Source: Cunninghamia lanceolata
Taxonomy: Eukaryota > Streptophyta > Pinopsida > Cupressales > Cupressaceae
Direction of reading: 5' to 3'
Length of the DNA: 64,000 bases
Assembly (NCBI GenBank): GCA_027924645.1
Contig: BSBN01001965.1
Coordinates: forward strand, 14,808,001 to 14,872,000
Part shown: piece by piece, positions 10,886 to 21,478 of the stretch
Layout of the letters: the number at the start of each line of letters is the position of its first letter
How positions within the stretch are numbered: the stretch's first letter is position 1
Notes under the pieces: generated by a model
What the model was told of the DNA's origin: nothing
The model's database searches: none
Seen by the model: the letters and a program-made list of their open reading frames with translations, nothing else
Program-made: the position numbers and the translations under genes

Positions 10886-12236
10886 CTAAACCTTTGTATC
10901 CACCTGCATAGCTTCATCATACCCTTCTGGTTCACCAGCATCTATTAATAAAATAGAATACAAAGAGGGAGAAAACCTTTCAGAAGGTCTATTTAGCCTT
11001 GTTGACCGTCTAACATTCACTAGAGTTTGTGGTATTTTTGGTTGTTGTTGCAGAGCATGAGGAACCACTGGAACATCACTATTTGGAGTATCATCCAACA
11101 CCACATAATCCTTTCCTTTCTTTTCATGCTGCTGCAATAGATCTTTGTACAACACCTTCTCATTGAATACAACATCCCTACTTCTCACAATTTTCTAATT
11201 TTCAAAATCCCAAAGCCTATAACAAAATTTATCAATGCCATATCCAACGAAGGTACACTTTTTTTATTTTGCATCTAGCTTGGTTATATTTTCACAATCT
11301 ACATGTGCAAATGCTTCACATCCAAAGGTTTTGAGAAAAGAATATCACCTTTTTACTTGTCCATGCTTCCTCTAGAATACCACAACCCAAAGGAACTGAA
11401 GGACCTCTATTAATTAAATATACAGTGGTGTTGACATCCTCTTCCCACATGTTTAAAGGAAGCCCAATATACAATCTCATGGTCCTTGCATGCTCCATTA
11501 TTGTCGTATTCATGCATTTGGCCACTCCATTTTTGTGTGGAGTCCTTGGAACTATTTTCTGCCTACGAATTCGATTAAAGGGACAATAATCCTCAAATTT
11601 TTTGTTACAATACTCACTACCATTATTAGATCTGAGACATTTTAATCTTTTGCCCATCTCATTCTCAACCAAGCTTCTCCATTTCTTCAATGTTTCAAAT
11701 GCATCAGATTTCTACCTGAGGAACTAAATCCATACCTTCCTAGTTGCATCATCTATGAATGTAACATAATACTAAGATCCACTAAGAGAAGATACCTAAG
11801 TTGGTCCCCATACATTTGTATGCACAAGCTCCAACTTTTCATCTTTTGTTTGCTTCCCATCCTTGAGAAAACTGACTCTCTTTTGTTTTCCATACACACA
11901 ACTTTCAAAGAAATCTATATTAATATATTTCAGACCTGGTAAAACTTTCTTAGAATGAAGTGCCTTCATACCTTTTTCACTAATATGCCCAAGTCTATTA
12001 TGCCACAGTGTTGTCTCAGAACCTACAACAACTATTTCAGTCTCTTTCTATGAACCTATAGCAGTTGTTCCTGAACCTATTTATTTTTTCTCTGCAACAG
12101 CTAAAGTAGAAGGAACAATATGACCTGTACAAAGATATAAGGTGCCTACTTTTAGACCTTTTTCTACTATTAAGGCACCTTTTGAAACCTTCCAATTTTT
12201 ATCAGTAAATGTAACAATGCAATCTTCTTCAGCTAG
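10886..12236 (-). pseudogene. pol: Integrase of element B, catalytically dead
   Basis: The 11316-11690 block gives the core: KKWRSLVENEMGKRLKCLRS then NNGSEYCNKKF, where the second catalytic Asp (usually SDNG) is Asn, and NGVAKCMNTT, where the catalytic Glu (usually NGVAERMN) is Lys. 10886-11188 is the C-terminal linker towards RT, with VRRSTRLNRPSERFSPSLY and GEPEGYDEAMQ, typical of copia. 11700-12236 holds the pre-integrase and N-terminal part with several stops. Two of three catalytic residues are missing in addition to the frame breaks. Confidence 0.8.
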
Positions 12237-12530
12237 CTACCTTGCTGAAATTAAATTCCTACTGAGCCTTGGAATGTGCCTTACCTCTTGTAGTACCCAT
12301 TGATTCCTAGTTTGCAACTTAATCTTAATTCTTCCCTTTCCAACAATCTGACAGGGTTTGTTATCTCCCAAATAAACCAGCCCAAAATCCCCTTGGACAT
12401 AATCAAGAAAATAACTTCTATGGAAAGTAGGATGAAATGAGGCCCCTGAATCTAAAACCCATGAATCATCAGCATTATCTAGGGAAAGAATCAAAGCATC
12501 ATCTTTAGATTTATTACTTACCACATTTGC
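12237..12530 (-). pseudogene. pol: Protease region of element B
   Basis: The frame at 12237-12524 contains DDSWVLDSGASFH, the copia aspartic protease active site (DSGAS), followed by KGRIKIKLQTRNQWVLQEV and the HIPRLSRNLIS motif that links to the pre-integrase segment. The active-site triplet is intact, but flanking sequence is broken by stops. Confidence 0.85.
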
Positions 12531-13331
12531 CTCCTTATTTCCTTCTTGTTTGTCTCCTTTATTCTTCTAAGACTAGCAATCTTTCTTCATATGACTTGGT
12601 TTCCCATAGTACTAGCAATCCTTCTATCCTCTGGATTGGGATCTCTTGTCCTTTGATTTTCCTCGTGACTTCCCATGACCTCCAGAACCTTTTCCTCTCT
12701 CCTTTGATCTGCCCCTACTTTTTGCATTCAAAACACTACCTGATGTGGACCCTCCCGATCTTTTCTATCACATTTCCTCACCAAGGATAACACCAACAAC
12801 ATCATCAAATTTTAAAGTATTTGAACCAGAGATAGAGTTACTTACTGCCATTACCAAGCTATTCCAACTTTCTGGCAAAGAACATAATATCAAGAGAGCC
12901 CTCACATCTTCATCAAAACTTACTTTTACAAAAGTTAACTGACTAATAATCATATTAAACTCATTTAAATAATCTATCATAGATCCACCTTCAATTATTT
13001 TCAGATTAAACAAACACTTCATTAGAAATACCTTGTTTGAGGCTGAGGTTTTTTCATACAATTTAGCCAAAGCTTTTATCAGGCCATCTGTTGTCTTCAC
13101 TTCTGTTACATTGAATTCCACTAATGGTGCCAGGTACAATCAAATGGTTCCAAGTGTCTTTCTATCTAGAAGATTCCAATCTTCATCAGTCATTGTTTCC
13201 AATTTCTTGGTTACTCCTTCCAACGGTGTCCATAAATCCTTCTAATAGAGATAATCCTCCATCTGCATCTTCCATAACCGATAGTTCTACATATTGAATT
13301 TGTCTACCTTTAATTTACCCTCATCCTCCAT
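12531..13331 (-). pseudogene. gag: Gag of element B with degenerate zinc knuckle
   Basis: The start is the ATG at 13331, 53 bases inside the primer binding site. Landmarks are LIKALAKLYEKTSASNKVFL, MIDYLNEFNMIISQLT and LCSLPESWNSLVMAVS of the UBN2 family. Several in-frame stops interrupt the first third. Near 12600 the CCHC knuckle reads C-stop-Y-Y-GKPSHMKKDC, so a Cys has become Tyr. The knuckle would have bound element RNA. Confidence 0.8.
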
Positions 13332-13383
13332 TACTCCCACTCAACTGTGAGGCTTTCTTGTAGATGATAATCAAACACAACTC

Positions 13384-13395
13384 GCTCTGATACCA
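13384..13395 (-). other. Primer binding site of element B
   Basis: TGGTATCAGAGC on the minus strand lies two bases from the LTR end and matches the plant initiator-Met tRNA complement exactly. Confidence 0.9.
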
Positions 13396-13397
13396 CT

Positions 13398-13949
13398 TGT
13401 TAGGGTTAGCTGACAGAAGATATCAATTAAATGCAAATAAAGATTAAACAGAAGAATGAAAATACACAAAAATAATAATAGTGAGAGACAAGTTTTAACA
13501 TGGTTCACCCAAATGCAGCCTACATCCACCAAGAAAGAGTCCAATATTGTTATCCAGTAAATCAAACCGATTACAACCAGTAATCCTTGCAACTCAATAC
13601 CACTGCAAAATGCTACAATACATCAATAGAAACCCTAACCCATAGCCATTTTTATCACAACTTTTGTCAATTACAAAATAGGGTTTTTTTATGTCAGCCA
13701 ATGAAAAATAACTCCCAATGCCTTAATAAAATAATAAAAAACTATGTGAGGTTTCAGGGGCAGTACCCTCGCAAGGGCACTACCCCTCGACCCCGCCCTG
13801 TATCTTGACAGAGAGTGCGCCAGGGGTGTTGCCCCTGGACCCCGCAAGGGGCGCTACCCCTTGACCTCATAGGAATTTGGGGGGAAACCGCACTGATAAA
13901 AGTGGGGTAAATTTAACCTTCGGTTATGATTAGGCTCTATATAACAACA
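13398..13949 (-). repeat. 5' LTR of element B (552 bp)
   Basis: Starts TGTTAGGGTTAGC and ends ATAACAACA on the plus strand, matching 8680-9290. The GC-rich palindrome cluster at about 13757-13870 is shorter than in the other LTR. Confidence 0.9.
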
Positions 13950-14770
13950 CCTATTTTATGTAGAATCTTTGTTAACTCCCAATGAGGTATGACTTGCCCT
14001 TAAGAAACTCTTTGGGAAGGTAGATGAGATGAGAGCTCATGAAATAGAAAATGAGTTAATTAGTTTGAGTCCGAGCACATTTAACACATTAGAATACTTT
14101 TTTACCAAGTTGAAATCCATCAGGTTCCAATTAAAAGAATGTGGAATCGATAAAATAGATAACCAACTAGTTCTCTCAATTCTCTCCAAACTAGGTCCTG
14201 AATACTCTATATTCATGTCTACATTCTTTTCCATCAAGAGAGCTCTTGGAGCCACTTAGAAAATGCCATCTCTAGATGACTTCATTGTCGATCTAACTAG
14301 AGAGAAAGACAAGTTAATCTACATGGGCACTATGAAGTTTTCTAAACCTCAAGCCCTAGTAGCTAAAAATGGTAAACATCAATGGGCTTCAAGAATCAAA
14401 GGAAAGAAAAAAAAACTAAGAAGGATTAGGAGGCAAAGAAAGAACAGAAATTTGAGACATTTAAAAGTCACATAGAAATTTCATCAATCAAGGTCAACCT
14501 CTAAAGGACAAAGTAGAGTGTGCCTACTGTAAGAAGATAGGACATGATGAGAACAAGTGTATGAAGAAGGTTGATAACATCACTCATCTCTTAGACAAGA
14601 ACAACATAGGTGTACTTGAATCTTTCAAAGAGTCCTCAACAACCCAAGAAGCTTCTAAGTCCAAAGGTAAAGAGAAATTCAAGGGTGAGGCTCTTGTTGT
14701 AGTTAGATTTTCAACATTTGTTGGTGTATAGATTTTGTCAGCTAACTCTATATTCTCTCACCTAAATTGA
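13950..14770 (+). pseudogene. gag: Copia gag of element C, C-terminal part with intact zinc knuckle
   Basis: This continues the frame broken at 8679. Codons from 13951 are in phase, with one stop where Trp is expected. Landmarks are LALKKLFGKVDEM, ELISLSPSTFNTLEYFFTKL and ILSKLGPEYSIF of a copia capsid. After a TAG at 14257 the frame continues with MPSLDDFIVDLTREKDKL. A frame shift follows near 14470, and another phase shows a complete CCHC knuckle, CAYCKKIGHDENKC (about 14520-14562). The next segment decays at about 14730-14770, where the protease should begin; no pol follows. Confidence 0.7.
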
Positions 14771-15039
14771 TGACAACTAAACCAACAGTTGAATCAATTG
14801 CAATGATATTTTGAAATGATTTTCTACTTATTTTACAAGGCCCAACTACCATCAAATGATATACAAAGAATGAAACAGATGTATGATTTTTACTAGAAAG
14901 CAATAAAGGTGGGGCTTTTAATTAGAAAGTAGTAAAGGCAATGAATCACCATTGAATTCTAAATACAAAGAAGTGCAAAGGCTTAAATCACAACTACTAT
15001 AGATCTATATCAATTATCATATAATTATCATGATGAACC
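14771..15039. other. No gene seen
   Basis: AT-rich sequence between the broken end of the C gag and the foldback-like element. No open frame with recognisable similarity on either strand. Confidence 0.3.
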
Positions 15040-15046
15040 GGGTAAA

Positions 15047-15068
15047 TGCAAGAAGTTGTGTCCACTTA
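15047..15068 (+). repeat. Left terminal inverted repeat
   Basis: Twenty-two bases beginning TGCAAGAAGTTGTGTCC, perfectly complementary to 16234-16255. Confidence 0.8.
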
Positions 15069-15118
15069 AGGTGGAAGTTTCGGAGTTAGAAAAAAATCCA
15101 AAATCGGGTTAACCAAAA

Positions 15119-15366
15119 CGGGATCCCGCTTTTTATAAAACGGGATCCCGCTTTTTAAAAACGGGATCCCGCTTTTTAAAAACGGGATCCCGTTTTGCTT
15201 CGGAATCCTGAGCCAAAAGCGGGATCCCGTTTTCAAGAAACGGGATCCCGTTTTGAGTTTCATAAAAGGTTAATATTTTAACCTTTATAAAACGGGATCC
15301 CGTTTTCAAAACGGGATCCCGTTTTATAAAGGTTAAAATATTAACCTTTTATGAAACGGGATCCCG
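15119..15366. repeat. Nine-copy CGGGATCCCG palindrome cluster
   Basis: Perfect 10-bp copies start at 15119, 15141, 15162, 15183, 15220, 15241, 15293, 15312 and 15357, and a degenerate copy (CGGAATCCTG) at 15201. Most are embedded in AAA...TTT, so each is a palindrome of about 16-18 bp. Spacing is 19 to 52 bases and irregular, so this is not a simple tandem satellite. It lies just inside the left terminal repeat of the foldback-like element. Confidence 0.95.
15258..15356. repeat. Perfect inverted repeat, two 49-bp arms with a 1-base centre
   Basis: The left arm 15258-15306 (beginning TTTCATAAAAGGTTAAT) and the right arm 15308-15356 are exact reverse complements around a single C at 15307. Each arm contains one CGGGATCCCG. 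Beyond the arms a 7-base offset is followed by another paired CGGGATCCCG (15241 and 15357). Confidence 0.95.
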
Positions 15367-16233
15367 TTATTTAAAATTTGAATTTTAAGCTCGGGTTTTG
15401 CTTTGTAACCCGGTTCGGGAAATGCTTTGGGGACCCGAACCTGACCTCTGGACCAGGTTTGACCTGCAACTTGAAGGTCCTGTTAATGTCACAACAAAAT
15501 AGTGACTTTGGGCATATATCTGAAGGTCTATTTTGCAGAATATTTTGACGAAATTAAAACCCATTATAGATGAGACAGTGTAGATTCTAAATATGTAATT
15601 TTTTTTGCAATTGGATTATTTTTTCTATTTTTTAATCAATTTCTGATGAAATAGGTCCATAAACTTGAATTATTAGGGTTTTTTAGTATTTTAATAACTT
15701 TTTATTAACATATTTTTTTGTAAAAAAAATTGTAGGAAAACGTACTTTAGACAATTCTTTTCAATTTAAAAAAAAAAAATTTCAAAAAATGTTAAGTTTA
15801 GGTCATCTTATGCGTGACGTACACGATGATTTTTTAAAAGACCAAAAATGGCCAATAAAAAATTAATGAAAAAAAATATATTCAATAAAAAATTACAAAA
15901 AAATATGGAAAACGTGCTTCAGTGAGTTACAAATCTTTTCCCAAAAGGATTTTGAAAAATATGATTATTTAGGTCAAAATATGGATGACGTACACGTACA
16001 TGGTATAGTAAAAAAAAGTGACTTTTAAACAGTGGTTTTTAGAAACACCTATTCAAAATCACTTTCTATCATCTGGGTATTGAAAAAAATTACATATTTG
16101 GAAACTAGATTCTGAGTACTACATTTCATATTTAGTGACTTTTTCCAAGATTCCATCGTTAAGTGCTTCAAATTTTTAGGTCAAATGTGACAAATTCTAA
16201 AAATCAGGGAAAACACTTCCACTTTTTGGCCAA

Positions 16234-16255
16234 TAAGTGGACACAACTTCTTGCA
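16234..16255 (-). repeat. Right terminal inverted repeat
   Basis: Exact inverse of 15047-15068. Confidence 0.8.
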
Positions 16256-16262
16256 CACACCC

Positions 16263-16619
16263 AACCATTAATCAATAGAATAACATCCACAACAATGGGC
16301 TAGCATAGAAAGAAAAACTCCAATCACATAGATACAGACTGCAAGTCACTGAGTTGATAGTATATTCAACATAAGAAGAATAAACAATCATTCACCATAA
16401 CACAAAGGTTATGATTTCTAAAATCAACGACATCAACTTCCATTCATATATTCAAAAGTAATTGAAAAGAAACATCACATCAAAAATTGACCCTCTACCA
16501 AAATAAAGTTTGCCAAGAGATTCTATGCATCAATAGGGTAAATTCAAATATATAGCCTTTCCAACCATAACTATCTTTAAAGAATAACAGCTTCTTGGGG
16601 ACAACCGATTAAACGATAC
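16263..16619. other. No gene seen
   Basis: AT-rich sequence between the foldback-like element and the decayed minus-strand frame. It may be 3' untranslated or LTR sequence of the element that owned that frame. No terminal motif could be placed. Confidence 0.3.
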
Positions 16620-17561
16620 TTAAAATAAGTCATTAAAATTAAAGAAATCTCTCCAAAGCCAACTTTTTTTGCAAGAAACATAAATCAAACATATGAAAAT
16701 TTGTCCATCAACAATTGTCACATCATCCACTTGTGTCACCTCCTTTCACATTGCCTCCTTTTCCTTGTTTTGTCCATCTCCCAAAGCTAAATCGACTTGT
16801 GCCATTTGAGATTCTAGTGCCTGCAACTTTTCTTTGTATGTTCTGTACCTGCTAATGATCGAGGTTAACACTTTTCCACTTGGACTATTGGTGATGTGAG
16901 CCTAAAGTTTTTGCTTTCTTATCATCCACTCAACATTCACCACCCTTTTATGAACTTCTCTAATTTTTCATTTGAAATTTTGGAGATACATTGCCACTCT
17001 TCTAAGTTTTCCTATTGATTCGATAGTGACTATGTGAGTAGCCACAAGTTCCTTAGTAACAATTTTATTAAAACTTTTCTTTATATTTTTGATCTCAAAC
17101 AATTTATCTTCATCTTCACCGAAGGATTCTTTGTATAAAATTGTGAAATTACTCTTGAGATCTTTCAAATTAGGGAAATATTGACTCAACATATTCCTCA
17201 TCTCCTCTTCAACTCCACCTAGTATATTCATTATCCATTCAAATGTATCCAATAGTACTATAGAATCATTTTCCTTTGGATCATTAAAGATGTTTTCAGC
17301 TATGAGGATGCTTGTGTCAATCTTGGCCATTTCGTGAAGTTCTCTAAAAACCATCAAAATATTAATGTTATCTTACCTAACATTTTACAATTTTGCAACC
17401 AATGTTTCCCTTTTGCCAAAGAGAGAGATGTACAATTTTGTAGCTTCCTCAATATAAAATAAACCAAGAAGAATAGTTTTCTCCACCCACTAATCAACAT
17501 CATTACCTATGGCTTGGAATTGTTTGATTTGATGCAAAAAGTTGGGGTCTAAACCATCCAT
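16620..17561 (-). pseudogene. Decayed frame of unknown function, about 314 codons
   Basis: One minus-strand phase can be followed from an ATG at 17561 (MDGLDPNFLHQIKQFQAIG) to a TAA at 16620, interrupted only by six stop codons and no frame shift. The best-preserved block (16968-17357) contains MAKIDTSILIAENIFNDP, LLDTFEWIMNILGGVEEEM and IGKLRRVAMYLQNFK. The C-terminal part (SRYRTYKEKLQALESQMAQV) looks like a coiled coil. No retroviral motif is present. Loss by point mutation alone implies a formerly translated gene, probably carried by a mobile element because the surroundings are all elements. I do not recognise the family. Confidence 0.55.
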
Positions 17562-17878
17562 AGTTATGGTTGTTGTGTAACAAAACTCCAATAAAACACC
17601 CCAATAACCATACAACAAATATCAATTTAACGCTACCTTAAGCATCATAACATATAATACATCATTTGATCACTACGTTAAGGTAAGTTTATTATGTCAG
17701 GATATCTATTTAAACACAAAACTTTGTAAGGTATCTTTACAACTTAACCCTATGAGTAATCTTTTTAGGGTGTACATCAAAATGATACACATGATCCTAC
17801 TAATAGCAATTAGAGTTATATTACATGAAAATAATCTTCCCTCAAGCGAGTATAGTTTAACTTGTTGAGAGTGCACAA
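17562..17878. other. No gene seen before the copia array
   Basis: Upstream side of the decayed frame and left flank of the D array. The five bases before LTR1 are CACAA. No primer binding site or LTR end could be placed. Confidence 0.3.
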
Positions 17879-19092
17879 TGTTGCAAGTATGGGCCTAACT
17901 AGTGTTGTCATTGATGTCAACATACTCTTGTTTCATTAATGATAAGGATTAGATGAACTATTTGCTAAGGATATTGAGAAAATTGGTCATATCAGAAATA
18001 GTGAAGAATAGTGAAGACAGTACGGTAAAAGTCCCAGTTAAGATGAGGATAAGAGGATACGGTTCAAAGGGTTTGTAGATATATGTCTTAAGGTGTTCCA
18101 GTAAATATTTTAGAGGTCTGCATGAAGATTTGAAGAAGTTGTGGCCGCTCAAGTAAAACCATTTCTGGCAGGTGTTCAAAGGTGATAGAGTATACAGATA
18201 GGTCTGGTGAGATCCAAAAATGCATTATCCTATTTTGTGGATTTGGTGAAGTGATTAGGAAGTCCTTGAGAAGTGTCAACTCTATTGGTGCATCGTTTGG
18301 AGGTCTGTAAGCATCTATTTCTTTGTGACAGTGATGACAGACTGTGTTCTTGAGGTTCCAGATGGAGAGAAGGATTTTAGTAAGAAGATGTAGTGTGGAT
18401 GTTCTTGGTGATTCAGGCAACCTTGTGGACATCTTTGGATCATGTCCAGTTCATTTTGGTGGTCCACATTGGATTTTGAGTTCACAATTGAAGAATTACT
18501 TTCAGATGATAGTGTTCTTCCTGAGTCTGGCCGACCGGATGAGTTACACATTCTACGGATGTTCTTGTAGATGTTTTCCAACTAAGATGATTATTCCTAA
18601 GTTGATGTCTTGTATAAATAAGGGATTGTAAAGTCATTTCAAATGTATCTTGTGGAGATGAGAGAGTGGTAGAGACGAGAAGAGCGAAAGGTAGAGTAGA
18701 GGTTTTGGGCTTAAATGGAACTGACTCAAGCATGATGAAGATGCTACTATTTAGTTCAAGTATGTGATACTTATTCTTCTGTAGATAGTGTGTGTCTTGT
18801 AGGCAGTGAGCCCTAATTGGCACGTGCCATTTTTCTTTTTCTATTCTTCTAACAGAGAATACATTCTTGGGTTAGTCACCCCATGGTTTTTCCCTTAACC
18901 AGGTTTTCCATGTCAAAATCTTGGTGTCTCATGTGTTAATGTGTTTCTGCTCTTGATTTAATGCATTATGTTTCCATGATTGATTTATTATTATGTTGCT
19001 GAATTACAAAGTGGAGTTAAGTGTTTAATTAAAGGAAAGTTTTGGACAACTGATTCACACCCCCCTCTTAGTTGTCTACCCTAAATCCAACA
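17879..19092 (+). repeat. LTR1 of copia family D
   Basis: Begins TGTTGCAAGTATGGGCC and ends ATCCAACA next to a primer binding site. It belongs to the LTR1/LTR4/LTR5 subfamily, with GAGAGTGGTAGAGA downstream of the TATA box. Confidence 0.9.
18613..18620 (+). promoter_or_regulatory. TATA box in LTR1
   Basis: TATAAATA about 730 bases into the LTR, kept at the same place in all five D LTRs and followed by AGGGATTG. Likely the U3 promoter of the element. Confidence 0.6.
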
Positions 19093-19094
19093 AT

Positions 19095-19106
19095 TGGTAT
19101 TAGAGC
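19095..19106 (+). other. Primer binding site after LTR1
   Basis: TGGTATTAGAGC, one base different from the initiator-Met tRNA complement, two bases after the LTR. Confidence 0.85.
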
Positions 19107-19148
19107 TAAGTTCCTCTAAAAGAGCTTAACCACTTGAGGAGATCCAAG

Positions 19149-20225
19149 ATGTTGTCCTACAAGAAGGATAGTGCGAAGTTTGAAGGAGACAATTTTAATC
19201 TCTGGAAAAATCACATGAAATGTCACTTGCAATGTATGGGAATGAAGTACTGGAACATGGCTTCAATGAAGTATACTCCTCCATAGGGTGTCCCAAAATT
19301 CCCAAGTGAAATCACAGATACTAAAAACAATCTGTGGACTAAAGAAATTCTTCTAAGTGCCTTGTCTAATTCAGGGCTTTTAAATGTTGTTGACCTAAAA
19401 ACTACCTTTGAGATTTGGGAAAAACTCAAAACTCTGCATGAAGGAGACAAGTATGTTAAATGTGCAAGGCTACAAAGTCTAAAAGGAAAATTTGAAAATC
19501 TAAAGATGAGAGAAGAGGAAAATATCTCTACATTTATGCCAAGAGTAAATGAGCTTGTTTGTGGGATTAGATGTGTTGGTAGAGTCTTGGATGAAGATGA
19601 GATTGTTGGCAAAGTTCTCAGATCCCTTCCTGCTTCTTATAAAATTAAGGTTTCTGCCATTGAAGAATTTAGAGCCCATATAGCTATCACAAGAGATCAA
19701 TTGGTTCATAAATTGGCTACATTTGAATTGACTGAGTTTGGAGATGACCCCCCAAAGACTGAATCTGCATTCAAAGCTAGTGCCTCTGTAAAAAGGTAAA
19801 CAAAGGTTTGATCCGGGAGAGAACTCTTCAAGGAAACTATCATGGTATGAAAAAGCAAGAAAAAGACCTAGAAGAAGAAGAAGTAGAAACTACTTAAATA
19901 GAGGCCTTTATTGCAAAAAGACTGCCAAGAGGATCTGCTAAGTATGAAGGAAAATTGCCTTTTAAGTGCTTTAACTCTAATAAGATTGGTCATTTTGCCT
20001 CAAGATGTCCGGAAAGATTTTTAAGGCTAAATTCTAATAGATCAAGGTTCCAAAAGAATTGTTACTATGTTCATGAAGAAGATGATAACGAAGGAGTAAC
20101 AGATGATGAATCAGAGACATGAAACAAATCTGGAAGTGATTGGGTGTTTATTGCCATCAAGGAAGAAGAACCAATGTCCTCTGAATCTGTCAATCATAAA
20201 GTTGTAGAAAGAGCTATGGCTACCT
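19149..20225 (+). pseudogene. gag: Gag of outer element D1, cut by the guest element
   Basis: The ATG at 19149 opens MLSYKKDSAKFEG, with the capsid landmarks YVKCARLQSLKGKFENLKM, TFMPRVNELVCGIR and VLRSLPASYKIKV. A stop replaces Gln near residue 40, a TAA follows ASVKR at 19797, and a shift follows. The zinc knuckle (about 19967-20010) reads CFNSNKIGHFASRC, with the second Cys replaced by Ser. The sequence stops at 20225, where the guest LTR begins. Confidence 0.85.
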
Positions 20226-21476
20226 TGTTGCAAGTATGGGCCTAACTGGTGTTGTCATTGATGTCAACATACTCCTGTTACATTAATGATAAGGATTAGA
20301 TGAGTTGTGTGTTAAGGATATTGAGAAAATTAGTCTCAATCAAGAATAGTGAAGAACAGTGATGACAGTAAGGTAAAAGTCCAAGATAGGATGAGGATTA
20401 GAGGATGCAGTTTAAAGGGTTTGTAGATATGTGTCTTAAGGTGGTCTAGTCGAGATTTTAGAGGTCCATATGAATATCTAAAGAAGTTGTGACTGCTCAA
20501 GTAAAACTGGTTCCAGCAGGTGTTCAGAGGTGACAGAGTGATACAGACAGGTCTGATGAGATCTGAAATTGCATTAGCCTATTCTACATATTTGAGGGAG
20601 TGTTAAGGAAGTCTCTATGAAGTGTCAACTCAATTGGTTCATGGTTTGAAGGTCCACAAGAATCTATTCATTTGTGATAGTGATGACAGACTATGTTCTT
20701 GAGGTTCTGGATGAAGGAGAGAAGGATTTCAATAAGCAGATAAAGTGTGGATGTTCTTGGTGATTCAAGCAATCTTGTGGAGATCTTTGGATTGTGTCTA
20801 GTTTGTGTTGGTGATCCGCATTGGAGTTTAAGTTCACATTTGATGAATTGCTTCCGGATGAAGGTGTTCCTCCTGAGATTGGCTGACCGAATGAGTTACT
20901 CATCATGCGAATGTTCTTGATGATGTTTTCCGACTTAGATGATCATTCCTATGTTGATGTCTTGTATAAATAAGGGATTGTAAAGTCATTTCCATAGTGT
21001 CCTTGTGGAGATGAGTGTGTTGTAGTGAGGAGGAGAGCAAAAGGAAGAGGATAAGTATGGGGTTTAAATGGAACTGATTCAGGCATGGTGAAGATGCTAT
21101 TTACTAGTTCAAGTAGGTGATACTTATTTCTTTGTAGACAGTGTGTCTCTTGTAGGCAATGAGCCTCTTGTGAGCAGTGTGCTTGGGTAGTGAGCCCTAA
21201 TTGGCATGTGCCATTTTGTTCTTTCTATTCTTCTAATAGAGAATACAATCTTGGGTTAATCACCCCATGGTTTTTCCCTTAACCAGATTTTCCATGTCAA
21301 AATCTTGGTGTCTCATGTGTTATTGTGTTTCTACTCTTGATTTGTTGCATTGTGTTTCCATGATTGATTTACTATTATGCTGTTGAATAACAATGTGGAT
21401 TTAAGTGTTTAAATTGGAAGAAAATTTTGTACAACTGATTCATTCCCCCTCTTAGTTGTCTGCCATAAGACTAACA
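20226..21476 (+). repeat. LTR2 (5' LTR of inner D2)
   Basis: TGTTGCAAGTATGGGCC to GACTAACA, 1251 bases. Belongs with LTR3 to a second subfamily (for example TTTACTAGTTCAAGTAGG). Confidence 0.92.
20965..20972 (+). promoter_or_regulatory. TATA box in LTR2
   Basis: TATAAATA followed by AGGGATTG, as in LTR1. Confidence 0.6.
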
Positions 21477-21478
21477 AT

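Larger units (their letters stand above)
8680..13949 (-). mobile_element. Element B: degenerate full-length Ty1/copia element
   Basis: It has two LTRs (8680-9290 and 13398-13949) and, reading from right to left, a primer binding site, gag, zinc knuckle, protease, integrase, RT and RNase H, which is the copia order. Many stops and frame breaks make it inactive. The flanks CCTCA and CCTAT share only three of five bases, so the target duplication has decayed or the end is off by a base or two. The host gag reads on across it in the same frame, which independently proves insertion. Confidence 0.9.
15040..16262. mobile_element. Non-autonomous foldback-like TIR element, 1.2 kb
   Basis: The ends are inverted repeats. 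TGCAAGAAGTTGTGTCCACT at 15047 is repeated inverted at 16236-16255, and an outer GGGT/ACCC pair extends each end by seven bases. AACC lies on both outer sides (15036-15039 and 16263-16266) as a possible 4-bp target duplication. Further inverted similarity lies inside (GATTCTAAATATGTAATTTT near 15580 against the inverse near 16090-16115), so the whole unit tends to fold back on itself. It codes for no transposase. A pair of similar segments containing GTGACGTACACG or ATGACGTACACG lies near 15810 and 15985. Family not recognised. Confidence 0.65.

Noticed and set aside
13384..13395. tRNA-like words (GCTCTGATACCA and similar) that could suggest tRNA genes
   Set aside because: They are 12-base primer binding sites next to LTR ends, without the rest of a tRNA cloverleaf.
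15119..15366. Regular short repeats that could suggest a CRISPR-like array
   Set aside because: The repeats are palindromes of 10 bases with irregular spacers of 9 to 42 bases in plant DNA, and no cas genes are present. They belong to a foldback-like element.
18315..18823. Minus-strand and plus-strand frames within the D LTRs
   Set aside because: They recur only because the LTRs are repeated, shift between copies, and match no protein. LTRs are non-coding.
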